This document shows, piece after piece, positions 27,983-38,950 of a stretch of DNA of 57,545 bases (positions are counted from its first letter, which is position 1; every line of letters begins with the position of its first letter). The notes below the pieces were generated by a model, which worked only from the letters and a program-made list of their open reading frames with translations, did not search any database and had not been told where the DNA came from. The position numbers were made by a program, and so were the translations under genes. The stretch covers positions 1 through 57,545 of the forward strand of contig JACUUF010000010.1 of the NCBI GenBank assembly GCA_014859465.1, given 5' to 3'. Origin of the DNA: Methyloprofundus sp. GTDB lineage: Bacteria; Pseudomonadota; Gammaproteobacteria; Methylococcales; Methylomonadaceae.

Positions 27983-29173
27983 TTATGCATCACCTAAACC
28001 ACGCAACAAATCCTGCTTAATATCCTCAATACTTTCCAAGCCTACGGAAATACGCACTAAGCTATCTTTAATGCCTGCGGCTAATCTGGCTTCAGGTGCC
28101 ATGCGACCATGTGTCGTGCTCGCTGGATGAGTAATCGTGCTTTTTACATCACCTAAATTGGCAGTAATGGAGAGCATTTGCGTGCTATCAATTAATTTCC
28201 AAGCTTGCTCCTTGCCGCCTTTTAACTCAAAGCTCACCACCGCACCAAAATGATTTTGCTGTCGTTTTGCCAATTCGTGCTGAGCATGCGATTTAAGGCC
28301 TGGGTAATGCACTTTCTCCACTGCTGGGTGAACTTCTAGCCATTTTGCCAATGCAAAGGCGCTATCACAATGCGCTTTCATTCTAACCGCTAGCGTTTCC
28401 AAGCCCGATAAGAATATCCAAGCATTAAAAGCGCTCATAGTCGCGCCGCCTGTTCTTAAATAAGGATAAATATATTTTTCAATAATTTCCTCATTGGCAA
28501 TCACCGCACCACCAACCGCACGGCCTTGGCCATCTATATATTTTGTTGCTGAATGCACGACAATATCTGCACCTAAAGCAATCGGCTGCTGCGTAATCGG
28601 CGTACAAAAGACATTATCGACAACTAATAAACAGCCTTTTTTATGGGCAATGTCTGCTAAAGCGCGAATATCAACCAATTCCATCATTGGATTAGACGGC
28701 GTTTCGACAAATAAAAACTGCGTATTCGGCTGTATTGCAGCTTCCCAGGCCTCAAGATTAGCTAACTCAACAAAGCGAGTCTCAACACCAAATTTGCCAA
28801 AGTAATTTTGAAAAGTTAAAAAAGTATTACCAAAAACACTACGCGAACAGACCACATGATCACCCGATTTAAGTAAACTCATACCGACTGCCATAATCGC
28901 CGCCATTCCTGAAGCAAAAGCCAAGCAACGCTCGCCTTTTTCCATTAAGGCTAAACGCTGTTGAAAAGTATCTACCGTTGGATTAGTAAAGCGCGAATAA
29001 ATATTACCCGGATCTTGTCCGGTAAAGCGTAGAGATGCCGCTTGCGCACTATCAAAAACATAGCTAGAAGTCATAAAAATAGGCACACTATGCTCACCTT
29101 CATGAGTGCGCTGCTGCCCTGCTCTAATGGCCTGTGTTTCGACCGAATAATCACTCCAATCAATATCTTTCAT
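27983..29173 (-). CDS. metZ: O-succinylhomoserine sulfhydrylase MetZ
   Basis: 396-aa PLP enzyme of the Cys/Met metabolism family. The PLP lysine is in SATKYIDGQGR (near residue 208), with VVDNVFCTP upstream. The start DIDWSDYSVETQAIRAGQQRT is typical of Pseudomonas-type MetZ, which makes homocysteine directly from O-succinylhomoserine and sulfide. In Pseudomonas metZ follows purF; here it is about 8 kb away and in the other orientation. Cystathionine gamma-synthase is the main alternative. Confidence 0.9.
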   Translation of the reverse strand: MKDIDWSDYSVETQAIRAGQQRTHEGEHSVPIFMTSSYVFDSAQAASLRFTGQDPGNIYSRFTNPTVDTFQQRLALMEKGERCLAFASGMAAIMAVGMSLLKSGDHVVCSRSVFGNTFLTFQNYFGKFGVETRFVELANLEAWEAAIQPNTQFLFVETPSNPMMELVDIRALADIAHKKGCLLVVDNVFCTPITQQPIALGADIVVHSATKYIDGQGRAVGGAVIANEEIIEKYIYPYLRTGGATMSAFNAWIFLSGLETLAVRMKAHCDSAFALAKWLEVHPAVEKVHYPGLKSHAQHELAKRQQNHFGAVVSFELKGGKEQAWKLIDSTQMLSITANLGDVKSTITHPASTTHGRMAPEARLAAGIKDSLVRISVGLESIEDIKQDLLRGLGDA

Positions 29174-29260
29174 ATATTTATTAACTTATCCACTAAAATT
29201 GTATGCATCGATTTTAACAAAATATTAACCTTGTCCCACTATTAATCTTTCAATCAGTCT

Positions 29261-29746
29261 ATGAACGCAGCGATAAATCTTACACAAGCTTCAAAAAATC
29301 TCGGTCACTACCTACTAAAAAACCAAGCACAAATAGTCACCGCAGAATCATGCACTGGTGGCTGGCTGGCTCAGTGCATTACCGATATAGCAGGGAGTTC
29401 CGCTTGGTTTGATCGGGGCTTTATTACTTATAGCAATCAAGCAAAAATAGATATGCTAGGTGTTAACCCAGAAACATTAGCCCAATTTGGCGCAGTGAGT
29501 GCGCAAGTAGCGATACAAATGGTCACTGGTGCTTTACAGCATAGCGCAGCTGATTATGCTATCGCTATTACCGGCATTGCCGGCCCAACCGGCGGCTCTA
29601 TAGAAAAGCCTGTTGGCAGCGTCTATATCGCATGGCAAAAAAAACATCACCCTGCTAAGGTGACATTAGCGCATTTTAACGGCAATAGAGAGCAGATACG
29701 CAAACAAGCGGTTTACCAGGCATTAAACCTGATCCCTAACGAATAA
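29261..29746 (+). CDS. pncC: CinA-family nicotinamide-nucleotide amidohydrolase
   Basis: 161-aa stand-alone CinA C-terminal domain. The conserved AESCTGGWLAQCITDIAGSSAWFDRGFITYSN block (about 28-59) and ITGIAGPTGG (about 107) are both present. It deamidates NMN to NaMN in pyridine nucleotide salvage. No recA follows, unlike the usual cinA-recA order in gammaproteobacteria. Confidence 0.9.
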   Translation: MNAAINLTQASKNLGHYLLKNQAQIVTAESCTGGWLAQCITDIAGSSAWFDRGFITYSNQAKIDMLGVNPETLAQFGAVSAQVAIQMVTGALQHSAADYAIAITGIAGPTGGSIEKPVGSVYIAWQKKHHPAKVTLAHFNGNREQIRKQAVYQALNLIPNE

Positions 29747-30001
29747 AATCGAGAAAATCTGCACACACAGTTGCATAACCGTATAATGCAGCACTTATAA
29801 ACCCATCGGCTTTAAAATGTGTAGTGTTTAATGAATACTCCTTTTTGCATTCATCACTCCTGCCTACTTTTAGTAGGAATCTATCGATAATATTTAGATT
29901 CCCGATAAAAACGTCGAGAATGACCAGAGTTTTCATAAACTGCGATTTTCAATGTAAACTAGGTTTAAAACAACTAACACATATGGCTTACGAGAGAGAA
30001 A

Positions 30002-30691
30002 ATGATTGATTTAATTTTTGACATACTTCCACTCATTCACGGCGGCGGCCAAGAAGGTATCAGTCCTGCAAAAGGTTTAGAAGCATTTTTAACTTTTATC
30101 GAAACACTGACCTCTTTAAGCCCAGCAGAAATTTTCAGTACTTTATTGCCAGGGATTTCAGCTCTGCCTAATATCCATCCTTTAATCGTGCATTTCCCTA
30201 TTGCGTTTTTTGTCACCTTTTTCTTTGCTGACTTACTTGGCAGCCTATTTGCCAACTTAGCATGCCGTAAATTCGCTACGACAACACTTTACCTAGGGAC
30301 CATTTCCGCATTATTAGCTGTAGCAGCAGGTATGCAAGCAGCCTATTCGGTGCCTCATGATGATATCACCCATGCCATTATGCTACGTCACCAAGGTTTT
30401 GGTATTAGTGTCACTGTTTTAGCGCTGTTATTATCTTTACGCCGTTATTTTGCTGCAGAGAGTTTTTTATCAAGCCATACTTACGGGCATTTTGCGCTAT
30501 CTGCTGTTTTAATTTTATTATTAACCTTGGGTGCAGATCTAGGTGGACTTATGGTTTACCAGCATGGCGTTGCAGTTACCCCTGTTATGCATCAAGAAAA
30601 TTTTCCAGCTCCTCAATCTATTATGACTCATGATGAGGGCCCGAAACATGCGCATAGTCACGGCGAACATGGGCACACACATACCCATTAA
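30002..30691 (+). CDS. DUF2231 membrane protein with His-rich tail
   Basis: 229-aa inner membrane protein with four predicted helices. The motif IHPLIVHFPIAFFVTFFFADLLGS (about 58-81) marks DUF2231. The last ~20 residues are rich in histidine (HAHSHGEHGHTHTH), suggesting metal binding on one face of the membrane. The N-terminal 55 residues are unrecognised. Function unknown; DUF2231 proteins are often beside c-type cytochromes or metal genes, but no such genes are here. Confidence 0.75.
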   Translation: MIDLIFDILPLIHGGGQEGISPAKGLEAFLTFIETLTSLSPAEIFSTLLPGISALPNIHPLIVHFPIAFFVTFFFADLLGSLFANLACRKFATTTLYLGTISALLAVAAGMQAAYSVPHDDITHAIMLRHQGFGISVTVLALLLSLRRYFAAESFLSSHTYGHFALSAVLILLLTLGADLGGLMVYQHGVAVTPVMHQENFPAPQSIMTHDEGPKHAHSHGEHGHTHTH

Positions 30692-30934
30692 AAGCTCAAA
30701 ATACAGCAAGCTATAAAAGCTAAATATAGGAAGCCATTGACAAGAGTAGCTTAATAATTAAAAACCAGAGCAATCCGACATTTTTTAAACCTTTGCCATG
30801 AATACACGCCTTCAAGTGCGGTTTTTCAAGCTTTTATAAAATACATTTAGTTTTCACGCTTTCTCTGCTTCAAGGTGCTTTAGCAGTATGGTATCCTAAG
30901 CAGTTTTATTACTCCGACTTTAATTTAGCTATTA

Positions 30935-31567
30935 ATGACACGAACACGAGTTAAAATATGTGGCTTCACTGAAGTAGAACAGGCAGTTCACGCTGCTTAT
31001 GCTGGCGCTGATGCCATCGGACTAGTATTTTTCCCACCTAGCCCACGCAATGTTACCATTAACAAAGCACAAGAAATTGTCGCGGCTTTACCCCCTTTTA
31101 CTAGCGTAGTTGCGCTTTTTGTCGATGCAGCAGAAACAGAAATCAAAGAAGTACTAAAACATGTACCGATTGATTTACTTCAATTTCACGGCAATGAACC
31201 TGCAAATGCTTGCCGACTGTATGACAAGCCCTATATGAAAGCGATTAGAATGCAGTCAGATACCAATATCTGCGCATTAAGCACCAAATATCATGATGCA
31301 TCTGGCCTATTATTGGATGCCTTTCATGCTGATGCTCAAGGCGGTACAGGCCAACAATTTGATTGGGATTTAATTCCTAAACACAACACCCTACCCATTA
31401 TCCTTGCAGGTGGCTTGGCTCAAGACAATGTCGGCGAGGCAATTGCTCGCGTTAAACCCTATGCTGTAGATGTCAGCAGTGGCGTTGAAGTAACCAAAGG
31501 CATCAAAGATAATAATAAAATAAGCGCATTTTTAAACGAGGTTTACCAAAGTGACAGAAATAACTAA
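30935..31567 (+). CDS. trpF: Phosphoribosylanthranilate isomerase TrpF
   Basis: 210-aa TIM barrel of tryptophan synthesis. It begins [10 protein letters not shown] with the catalytic cysteine, and has [20 protein letters not shown] (catalytic Asp) and AGGLAQDNV and VDVSSGVE phosphate-binding turns. Stand-alone trpF followed by trpBA is the Pseudomonas-type arrangement. It overlaps trpB by 17 bp, and trpB starts with GTG. Confidence 0.95.
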   Translation: MTRTRVKICGFTEVEQAVHAAYAGADAIGLVFFPPSPRNVTINKAQEIVAALPPFTSVVALFVDAAETEIKEVLKHVPIDLLQFHGNEPANACRLYDKPYMKAIRMQSDTNICALSTKYHDASGLLLDAFHADAQGGTGQQFDWDLIPKHNTLPIILAGGLAQDNVGEAIARVKPYAVDVSSGVEVTKGIKDNNKISAFLNEVYQSDRNN

Positions 31568-32762
31568 TTCATACAACATGCCAGACGAACGGGGACATTT
31601 TGGCCCTTATGGGGGTTTATTTGTCGCAGAGACATTAATCCCCGTAGTAGAAGAGCTAAATAGCGCCTACAAAAAATACATGACTGACCCGAAGTTCCTT
31701 GCTGAACTAGATAAGGATCTGCAAAATTATGTAGGACGCCCTTCACCCCTGTATCATGCCGAGCGCTGGAGTCGTGAATTAGGTGGCGCACAAATCTATC
31801 TTAAACGTGAAGATTTAAATCACACCGGTGCGCATAAAATTAACAATACCATTGGCCAAATTTTATTAGCTAAACGCATGGGCAAAACTCGCATTATTGC
31901 CGAAACCGGTGCAGGTCAACATGGCGTTGCGACGGCCACTGTTTGCGCTCGCTTAGGTTTAGAATGCGTGGTTTACATGGGTGCTGTGGATGTTGCTCGG
32001 CAAATACAAAACGTCTATCGCATGCAATTACTAGGCGCTAAAGTTGTCGCAGTAGAATCGGGTTCAAAAACACTCAAAGATGCTTTAAATGAAGCTATCA
32101 GGGACTGGGTAACTAATGTTGATAATACCTTTTATATTATTGGTACTGCCGCAGGTCCAGCCCCTTACCCTGCAATGGTTAGAGACTTTCAGTCAATTAT
32201 TGGTCGTGAAGCCAAACAGCAATGCTTAGCCCAAACCGGTAAATTACCTGATACTTTACTTGCTTGTATCGGCGGTGGCTCTAACGCGATTGGCTTATTC
32301 CACCCGTTTATTAATGATGCTAGCGTTAAAATGATTGGCGTTGAAGCCGCAGGTGATGGTATAGCAACCGGTCGTCATTCGGCGCCTTTATGTGCCGGTC
32401 GCCCGGGAATTTTACACGGTAACCGAACCTATTTAATGGAAGATGATGACGGCGAAATCATTGAAACACATTCTATTTCTGCCGGCTTAGATTACCCTGG
32501 CGTAGGCCCGGAACATGCTTGGCTAAAAGATATAGGCCGCGCGCAATATGTCAGCATTACCGACAAAGAAGCCTTAGAAGGCTTTTATACCTTAACGCGC
32601 ATGGAAGGCATTATTCCTGCCCTAGAGTCGAGTCATGCAATGGCTTATGCGATGAAATTAGCACCAACCATGAAAGCAGATGAGATTTTAATTATCAATT
32701 TATCTGGTCGCGGCGATAAAGATATGCAGACCATTGCCAATCACGAAGGAGTTAAAATATGA
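31551..32762 (+). CDS. trpB: Tryptophan synthase beta chain
   Basis: 403-aa PLP subunit that joins indole and serine. The PLP lysine K96 is in [22 protein letters not shown] and GGGSNAIG are the phosphate-binding and substrate loops. Starts with GTG at 31551 inside the trpF 3' end and shares ATGA with trpA. Confidence 0.97.
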   Translation: MTEITNSYNMPDERGHFGPYGGLFVAETLIPVVEELNSAYKKYMTDPKFLAELDKDLQNYVGRPSPLYHAERWSRELGGAQIYLKREDLNHTGAHKINNTIGQILLAKRMGKTRIIAETGAGQHGVATATVCARLGLECVVYMGAVDVARQIQNVYRMQLLGAKVVAVESGSKTLKDALNEAIRDWVTNVDNTFYIIGTAAGPAPYPAMVRDFQSIIGREAKQQCLAQTGKLPDTLLACIGGGSNAIGLFHPFINDASVKMIGVEAAGDGIATGRHSAPLCAGRPGILHGNRTYLMEDDDGEIIETHSISAGLDYPGVGPEHAWLKDIGRAQYVSITDKEALEGFYTLTRMEGIIPALESSHAMAYAMKLAPTMKADEILIINLSGRGDKDMQTIANHEGVKI

Positions 32763-33568
32763 GCCGTTTAGCGACTAAATTTGCCGAATTTAAAAAAACC
32801 GGACATAAAGCACTGATTCCTTTTATTACCGCTGGCGACCCAAATCCTGCGTTCACCGTGCCAATGATGCACGCAATGGTTGAGGCTGGTGCAGATATTA
32901 TCGAATTAGGTATCCCTTTTTCCGATCCTATGGCTGATGGCCCTGTGATTCAGCGTGCTAGTGAACGCGCTTTAGAACATAAAATGAGCTTGCGTCACAC
33001 CTTAGAAATGGTCACTGAATTTCGCAGCACTGACCAGACAACGCCCGTAGTTTTAATGGGTTATGCTAACCCTGTCGAAGCAATGGGCTACATCGATTTT
33101 GCTGATGCAGCGCAAAAAGCAGGTATTGATGGCTTATTAACCGTAGATTTGCCGCCTGAAGAATCACAACAATGCGCTGATTTACTCAACGCACGCAATA
33201 TTGATCAAATCTTTTTATTAGCGCCAAACAGCAGCAGCGAACGCATAAAAAAAATGGATCAAGTCGGTAGCGGCTTTTTATATTACGTTTCTGTCAAAGG
33301 TGTCACGGGCGCCGGTAATTTAGACACCGCCAATGTTAAATCAAAATTAGTAAATATTCGCGCCAATACAGCATTACCTATCGCGATTGGCTTTGGTGTT
33401 AAAGATGCAGAAACCGCACAAACTATTGCCGGTTTAGGTGATGCGGTTGTTGTCGGCAGTGCATTAATCAGTAAAATAGAGGCAAATTTAGATTCTCCTG
33501 AGCAAGCAAAACGAGAAATCACTGAATTATTAAAATCCATGCGCACTGCTATGGATCATCAAGGTTAA
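32759..33568 (+). CDS. trpA: Tryptophan synthase alpha chain
   Basis: 269-aa TIM barrel that releases indole from indole-3-glycerol phosphate. The catalytic residues E49 and D60 lie in the [19 protein letters not shown] segment. It overlaps trpB by 4 bp, ensuring equal synthesis of the two subunits of the alpha2-beta2 complex. Confidence 0.97.
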   Translation: MSRLATKFAEFKKTGHKALIPFITAGDPNPAFTVPMMHAMVEAGADIIELGIPFSDPMADGPVIQRASERALEHKMSLRHTLEMVTEFRSTDQTTPVVLMGYANPVEAMGYIDFADAAQKAGIDGLLTVDLPPEESQQCADLLNARNIDQIFLLAPNSSSERIKKMDQVGSGFLYYVSVKGVTGAGNLDTANVKSKLVNIRANTALPIAIGFGVKDAETAQTIAGLGDAVVVGSALISKIEANLDSPEQAKREITELLKSMRTAMDHQG

Positions 33569-33582
33569 AGACGGAGCACACA

Positions 33583-34446
33583 ATGAGTTGGTTTGAAAAA
33601 TTAGTCCCCTCTACCATTAAAAGAGATTCTGATAGCAAAAAAACCGCTGTCCCAGAAGGGTTATGGAATAAATGCCCTAGCTGTAATGCCATTTTGTACA
33701 ATACTGAGCTAGAAAAAAACTTTAATGTTTGCCCTAAGTGCGATTACCACATGCGCATTAGCGCGCGACGTCGCTTGGACTTATTTCTTGATTCAGAAAA
33801 CCGAGAGGAAATCGGCGCCAATCTTAAACCGGTCGATCCTTTAAAATTTAAAGACAGCAAAAAATATAAAGATCGTATCAGCCAAGCACAAAAACAAACC
33901 AAAGAAAATGATGCGCTTGTTGTTATGAGTGGCACCTTAAAAAGTAAAGCGATTGTTGTTGCTGCCTTTGACTTTGGCTTTATGGGCGGCTCCATGGGCT
34001 CTGTTGTCGGTGAGAAATTTGTCCGCGGTATGAATAAAAGTTTAGAGCTGGGCGTACCTTTTGTTGTTTTTACCGCCAGTGGTGGCGCACGCATGCAAGA
34101 GTCATTATTTTCCTTATTTCAAATGACTAAAACAAGTGCCGCATTAACCAAGCTAGCTAAAGCCGGTATTCCCTACATCTCATTTATGACCGACCCGACC
34201 ATGGGGGGTGTTTCTGCAAGTTTAGCGATGCTGGGTGATATCAATGTTGCCGAACCAAGAGCTTTAATCGGCTTTGCCGGGCCTCGTGTTATCGAACAAA
34301 CCGTGCGCGAAAAATTACCCGAAGGCTTTCAACGCAGTGAGTTTTTACAAGAACACGGCGCTATTGATATGATTATTGATCGCCGAGAAATGCGCGATGA
34401 AATCAGCTCTATTTTAGCTATCTTAACGGCTAATAAAGCTGCATAA
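33583..34446 (+). CDS. accD: Acetyl-CoA carboxylase carboxyltransferase beta subunit
   Basis: 287-aa subunit of the carboxyltransferase step of fatty acid synthesis. The zinc ribbon C31/C34/C50/C53 (CPSC, CPKC) and the crotonase-fold body with [18 protein letters not shown] are intact. Lies 14 bp after trpA and probably in the same transcript. accA is not in the window. Confidence 0.96.
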   Translation: MSWFEKLVPSTIKRDSDSKKTAVPEGLWNKCPSCNAILYNTELEKNFNVCPKCDYHMRISARRRLDLFLDSENREEIGANLKPVDPLKFKDSKKYKDRISQAQKQTKENDALVVMSGTLKSKAIVVAAFDFGFMGGSMGSVVGEKFVRGMNKSLELGVPFVVFTASGGARMQESLFSLFQMTKTSAALTKLAKAGIPYISFMTDPTMGGVSASLAMLGDINVAEPRALIGFAGPRVIEQTVREKLPEGFQRSEFLQEHGAIDMIIDRREMRDEISSILAILTANKAA

Positions 34447-34557
34447 TTATTGACCACAAGAACGCACAACCTGCCTCCCTTTCTTTGCCCAAAGCAAGGG
34501 AGCATAATTTGTCTTTATCTCGACTATTAATGCCACTCCTACTCTCCTGTTTTCATT

Positions 34558-35844
34558 ATGCACTTTGATACCCTAAAAGGTTGGTTAGATTGGCAAGAAA
34601 GCCTGCATCCAAAAAGCATCGACTTAGGCTTGGATAGAGTGACAGAGGTTTATAGCCGACTAATCACGAGCAGCATCAGACCTACCACCATCACTGTTGC
34701 TGGCACTAATGGCAAAGGTTCTAGTATTGCTTTTTTAGAGGCCATTTACCGCGCGCAAGGTCTACGTGTAGGTGCCTATACCTCACCGCATATCCTAAAA
34801 TATAATGAGCGCATTAAAATTGACGGCACCGCTGTTGCTGATGCATTACTGTGCTCCGCCTTCGAACGCATAGAAGCTGTCAGAAATAATATTTCGCTTA
34901 GCTACTTTGAATTTAGCACTTTAGCGGCATTAGATATTTTCTCACGTGCCAATCTGGACATACAATTATTAGAAGTGGGCTTAGGTGGTCGCCTAGATGC
35001 CGTGAATATTATTGATCCTGATGCCGCTATCATCACCAGCATTTGCATAGACCACACCGCTTGGCTGGGCAATACGCGCGATGCTATCGCTGTTGAAAAA
35101 GCGGGCATTTTCCGTAAAAATACCCCAGCAATCATTGGCGACATCAATCCCCCACAATCATTGCTGGATTGCGCCGTTAATATAGATGCCAAATTATTGC
35201 GTATTGGGCATGAGTTTACTTATACCCGATCCACCAATAACTGGACGTGGACAAATGGCGAAACGACTTTAAATAACTTGCCTCCACCTAAACTGCAAGG
35301 CACGCATCAATATAGAAACGCTTCCGCAGTTATCACGGCCATCTCGACCTTGCAAGAGAGAATACCGGTTTCCGAACTAGCCATTCAACAAGGCTTAAGA
35401 AATGTCAATCTACCCGGAAGATTTCAATTAATTAATACCGAGCCAGCCGTTTTATTAGATGTCAGTCACAACCCTCAAGCGGCTCAAACTTTAGTCGAAT
35501 ATTTACAAATCGAATTTAAAAACACTGCGGTTCACGCGGTTTTCACTATGATGGGTGACAAAGATTTACCAGGAGTAATTAAGTTAATGCAACCGTGCAT
35601 TAAGCACTGGTATATTTCCCCTTTAGATAACCCGCGCAATAGCACAGAAGCTGACCTAAAAAAGGCGTTTGCCTTGTGTAATAATACTCACGTCAGTTTT
35701 GGCTTTACAGATTTCCTCTCCGCATTCAATGCAGCTAAAATTCAAGCTTTGGCAGATAATGGTCTTATTTTAGTTTTCGGATCTTTTTTTCTAGTCTCAG
35801 AATATCTATCCTGCCTTAATGCCCAACAAGGAGAAACCTTATGA
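34558..35844 (+). CDS. folC: Bifunctional dihydrofolate/folylpolyglutamate synthase
   Basis: 428-aa Mur-ligase-fold enzyme that adds glutamate to (dihydro)folate. The P-loop is AGTNGKGSS (near residue 46), with YTSPH and LEVGLGGRLDAVN following. Overlaps the SPOR gene by 4 bp. In an H4MPT-using cell it serves the parallel folate pool. Confidence 0.93.
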   Translation: MHFDTLKGWLDWQESLHPKSIDLGLDRVTEVYSRLITSSIRPTTITVAGTNGKGSSIAFLEAIYRAQGLRVGAYTSPHILKYNERIKIDGTAVADALLCSAFERIEAVRNNISLSYFEFSTLAALDIFSRANLDIQLLEVGLGGRLDAVNIIDPDAAIITSICIDHTAWLGNTRDAIAVEKAGIFRKNTPAIIGDINPPQSLLDCAVNIDAKLLRIGHEFTYTRSTNNWTWTNGETTLNNLPPPKLQGTHQYRNASAVITAISTLQERIPVSELAIQQGLRNVNLPGRFQLINTEPAVLLDVSHNPQAAQTLVEYLQIEFKNTAVHAVFTMMGDKDLPGVIKLMQPCIKHWYISPLDNPRNSTEADLKKAFALCNNTHVSFGFTDFLSAFNAAKIQALADNGLILVFGSFFLVSEYLSCLNAQQGETL

Positions 35845-36341
35845 ATGAGATATTAAAGCAAAGAATTGTCGGCGCTATGGTTATTACTGCACTAGCGGCA
35901 ATTTTTGTGCCCATGCTATTTGATGACCCTGTTTCTGATGCTGACAGTTACACTAACGAGCTATCATTACCCCAGCAACCCGCTGATAATACGCAAGCAT
36001 TATTAGACTCAATCCCTAAAACAAGCCGCGACGTTTTATCGCGACCTAAACCCGCTCAAATTGACCTGCAAGCGCAACAAATAAAAAAATCAGCTCAACA
36101 AGCAAAACTTGAAAGCTGGATTATTCAAGTCGGTAGTTTTAGCCAAGAACAAAATGCTATAGAGTTTCGCGATAAATTACGCAAAAATAAATTTACCGCC
36201 TATGTCGACTCAGTAAGCAGCAATCAAGGTACTTTATATCGCTTGCGCGTTGGCCCTGAATTAGGCGAAAAAATCGCCTTAAAAACGCAGCAGCGCCTAG
36301 AGTCACTCTATAAGGTAAAAACCCTTTTAGTTGCAGAATAA
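35841..36341 (+). CDS. DedD-like SPOR-domain cell division protein
   Basis: 166-aa inner membrane protein: one N-terminal helix (about 8-27), a proline/glutamine-rich linker, and a C-terminal SPOR domain starting WIIQVGSFSQEQNA (about 93). SPOR domains bind septal, denuded peptidoglycan. Position between folC and cvpA equals dedD of E. coli. Confidence 0.88.
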   Translation: MNEILKQRIVGAMVITALAAIFVPMLFDDPVSDADSYTNELSLPQQPADNTQALLDSIPKTSRDVLSRPKPAQIDLQAQQIKKSAQQAKLESWIIQVGSFSQEQNAIEFRDKLRKNKFTAYVDSVSSNQGTLYRLRVGPELGEKIALKTQQRLESLYKVKTLLVAE

Positions 36342-36350
36342 AATACGCTC

Positions 36351-36842
36351 ATGATTTGGATAGACTACGCTATTATCGGCTTAATTAGCATTTCACTGAT
36401 TATTGGACTGGTTCGAGGCCTAGTTCGTGAAGCCTTCGCCTTAATAACATGGGGCGTCGCCTTTTGGGTAGGGTTAACTTTTAGTGCGCCGCTTTCAGAC
36501 CTGTTAAAAAATGCCGTGACCATCGAAAGCGCTAGAATTGCCGTGGCTTTTGCTGCCTTATTTTTATTAACATTAATCGTTGGCGCGATTATTAATCATC
36601 TACTCAATGCCTTAATCAGCAAAACAGGTTTAACCGGTACAGATCGCCTCGCTGGATTACTGTTTGGTATTGCCCGCGGTGCAATCATCATTATTATCTT
36701 AGTTATGCTAGCCGGTTTAACACCTTTACCCGAAAGCTCATGGTGGGCAGAGTCTCAACTCATCCCCCATTTTCAAGCCTTAGCCGTTTGGTTAAATACC
36801 AATATGCCTGACAGCATTGCCGGCTATTTAAAGTACAAATAA
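36351..36842 (+). CDS. cvpA: CvpA family membrane protein
   Basis: 163-aa protein with four predicted membrane helices; starts WIDYAIIGLISISLIIGLVRG and carries the family GLTGTDRLAGLLFGIARG segment (about 97-114). CvpA was named for colicin V production; its molecular role is unclear but it is linked to envelope stress tolerance. Fixed place before purF. Confidence 0.9.
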   Translation: MIWIDYAIIGLISISLIIGLVRGLVREAFALITWGVAFWVGLTFSAPLSDLLKNAVTIESARIAVAFAALFLLTLIVGAIINHLLNALISKTGLTGTDRLAGLLFGIARGAIIIIILVMLAGLTPLPESSWWAESQLIPHFQALAVWLNTNMPDSIAGYLKYK

Positions 36843-36883
36843 AGTTTCATTCATTAACTTAGTTTCAAACATCAGGAAATAAC

Positions 36884-38392
36884 ATGTGTGGTATTGCGGG
36901 GATTGTTTCCCATCAAAATGTAAATCAAGAACTATATGACGCTCTAACTGTGCTACAGCACAGAGGACAAGATGCGGCAGGTATTGTGACATGTGAAAAC
37001 GGACGTTTACATTTACGCAAAGACAACGGCTTAACACGCGATGTTTTTACCAACGAACAAATGCTAAAACTAAAAGGCAATATGGGCATTGCCCATGTGC
37101 GCTATCCAACAGCAGGCTGCTCCGATTCATCAGAAGCCCAACCTTTTTATGTGAACTCACCTTTTGGTGTGACTTTAGCGCATAACGGTAACTTAACCAA
37201 TACCGCACAATTAAAACAAGAACTGTTTATTGAAGATCAGCGCCACTTAAATACTAATTCTGATTCTGAGGTTTTACTTAATATCTTTGCTCATGAATTA
37301 CAACAAATCGGCAAAATACAACTCAATAAAGATGATATTTTTAATGCGGTAAAAGGCGTGCACCGGCGCTGCAAAGGCGCTTATGCTGCTGTCGTAATGA
37401 TTCCTAATTTTGGCATTGTCGGATTTAGAGATCCCAATGGTCTCCGCCCCATCGTTTTTGGCGAGCGCAAATCAGACCATGGCTCAGAATTTATGATTGC
37501 CTCTGAAAGTGTTGCTTTAGATGTTTTAGGCTTTGAACTGATCCGCGATTTAGAGCCGGGCGAAGCGGTGTTTATTGAACGCTCAGGAAAGCTACATACG
37601 CAACAATGCGCTGACAAAATTGATCATTGTCCGTGTATTTTTGAATATGTATACTTTGCCCGCCCTGACTCTATTATTGATAATATTTCGGTCTATAAAG
37701 CGCGCCTGCGTATGGGTGAAAAATTAGCGGCCAAGATCAATAAAGAATGGCCAGACCATGATATTGACGTGGTTATTCCGATCCCCGATACGAGCCGCAC
37801 CTCAGCCTTAGAACTTGCCAATATATTAGGTGTTAAATTTCGTGAAGGCTTTATCAAAAATCGCTATATTGGCCGTACTTTTATTATGCCTGGTCAGAAA
37901 ATGCGCAAAAAATCTGTGCGTCAAAAACTCAATGCCATTAGCTTAGAGTTTGAGGGCAAAAATGTCTTATTAGTCGATGATTCCATTGTACGCGGTACGA
38001 CATCAGAACAAATCATCCAAATGGCACGTGATGCCGGCGCTAAAAAAGTGTATTTTGCTTCAGCAGCCCCCGCAGTACGTTACCCAAATGTTTACGGCAT
38101 TGATATGCCTGCAGTAAGTGAACTGATTGCTCACGGACGCACCGAAGAAGAAGTTGGCATTGCCATAGGCGCCGACAAAATTATCTATCAAGACTTAGAA
38201 GATCTCATTAAAGCGGTACAAAAAGGCAATACTAAAATAGCTCATTTTGATACCTCTTGCTTTGATCACCAATATATCACTGGTGACATTGATGACGCTT
38301 ATTTAGAAAATATTGAAGCCCTACGCAATGATACCGCGCAAACTGAGAATAATTCAGGCTCATCAATTATTGATATGCACAATTCAAACTAA
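36884..38392 (+). CDS. purF: Amidophosphoribosyltransferase PurF
   Basis: 502-aa first enzyme of de novo purine synthesis. The N-terminal glutaminase nucleophile is Cys2 (MCGIAGIV); the PRTase loop is [14 protein letters not shown] (near 364-377). No long propeptide. Last gene of the trp-acc-fol-purF run; a large REP-like palindrome follows 10 bp after the stop. Confidence 0.96.
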   Translation: MCGIAGIVSHQNVNQELYDALTVLQHRGQDAAGIVTCENGRLHLRKDNGLTRDVFTNEQMLKLKGNMGIAHVRYPTAGCSDSSEAQPFYVNSPFGVTLAHNGNLTNTAQLKQELFIEDQRHLNTNSDSEVLLNIFAHELQQIGKIQLNKDDIFNAVKGVHRRCKGAYAAVVMIPNFGIVGFRDPNGLRPIVFGERKSDHGSEFMIASESVALDVLGFELIRDLEPGEAVFIERSGKLHTQQCADKIDHCPCIFEYVYFARPDSIIDNISVYKARLRMGEKLAAKINKEWPDHDIDVVIPIPDTSRTSALELANILGVKFREGFIKNRYIGRTFIMPGQKMRKKSVRQKLNAISLEFEGKNVLLVDDSIVRGTTSEQIIQMARDAGAKKVYFASAAPAVRYPNVYGIDMPAVSELIAHGRTEEEVGIAIGADKIIYQDLEDLIKAVQKGNTKIAHFDTSCFDHQYITGDIDDAYLENIEALRNDTAQTENNSGSSIIDMHNSN

Positions 38393-38401
38393 ATAATCTA
38401 G

Positions 38402-38444
38402 TAGGAGCGGATTTATGCTTACAATAAGCATAAATCCGCTCCTG
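38402..38444. repeat. REP-like palindrome after purF
   Basis: A 19-bp perfect inverted repeat (38403-38421 and 38425-38443) with a 3-nt loop, starting GTAGGAGCGG. It could act as a bidirectional stop between purF and the converging TusD-like gene, but has no T-run. The head resembles the GTGGGAGCGG REP of pseudomonads. Confidence 0.75.
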
Positions 38445-38467
38445 CAAATTCAGACACCTTATAGATC

Positions 38468-38857
38468 TCAAGAAAACGCCACGAATCGCTCAGCTATTAA
38501 CATAGCTTCCACCCACAAACCCAAACCAGCAATTCGAAAACCGTCAGCTACATCATTATCCTGCTTACCTTGACGCTTCGCCTCGCCCTGCTCTAACAAG
38601 CCACGCCGCTGTGCGGCTGAAATACAAACCACTAAATCAAGACCATAATCTTCTGCTAACTTGGTCCATCGGGCGACAATGTGCACTTCATCATCGGGCG
38701 GTGTCGCATAGCGAAAAGCGTGATACACACCCTCCTGATAGAAAAAAACCCGCACCACCTCATGCCCCATCTCTAAGGCCGCTTTAATAAATTGATAAGC
38801 CGTATCAGCGCTATTTGACTGATAGGGACTAGAATTAACTTGAATTGCGTATTTCAT
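38468..38857 (-). CDS. TusD/DsrE-family sulfur-relay protein, solo
   Basis: 129-aa DsrE-like protein. I start it at the ATG at 38857 (MKYAIQVNSSPY); the open frame extends upstream to 38917 but the extra residues do not fit. The cysteine C78 (LVVCISAAQRRG) falls at the same residue number as the persulfide cysteine of E. coli TusD, and AFRYATPPDDE resembles the family. No tusB, tusC, tusE or dsr genes are adjacent, so whether it works in tRNA thiolation is uncertain. Confidence 0.82.
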   Translation of the reverse strand: MKYAIQVNSSPYQSNSADTAYQFIKAALEMGHEVVRVFFYQEGVYHAFRYATPPDDEVHIVARWTKLAEDYGLDLVVCISAAQRRGLLEQGEAKRQGKQDNDVADGFRIAGLGLWVEAMLIAERFVAFS

Positions 38858-38950
38858 ACCCAACCATAATAATGTAACAAGAAAGATGAGCGAACATTCA
38901 GTACAATATTGCCACACTCAACTGAAAAAATCTGACGAGTATACCATTTC

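Noticed and set aside
29736..29936. 66-aa minus-strand frame between pncC and the DUF2231 gene
   Set aside because: No ribosome binding site, no recognisable features, odd composition; treated as chance.
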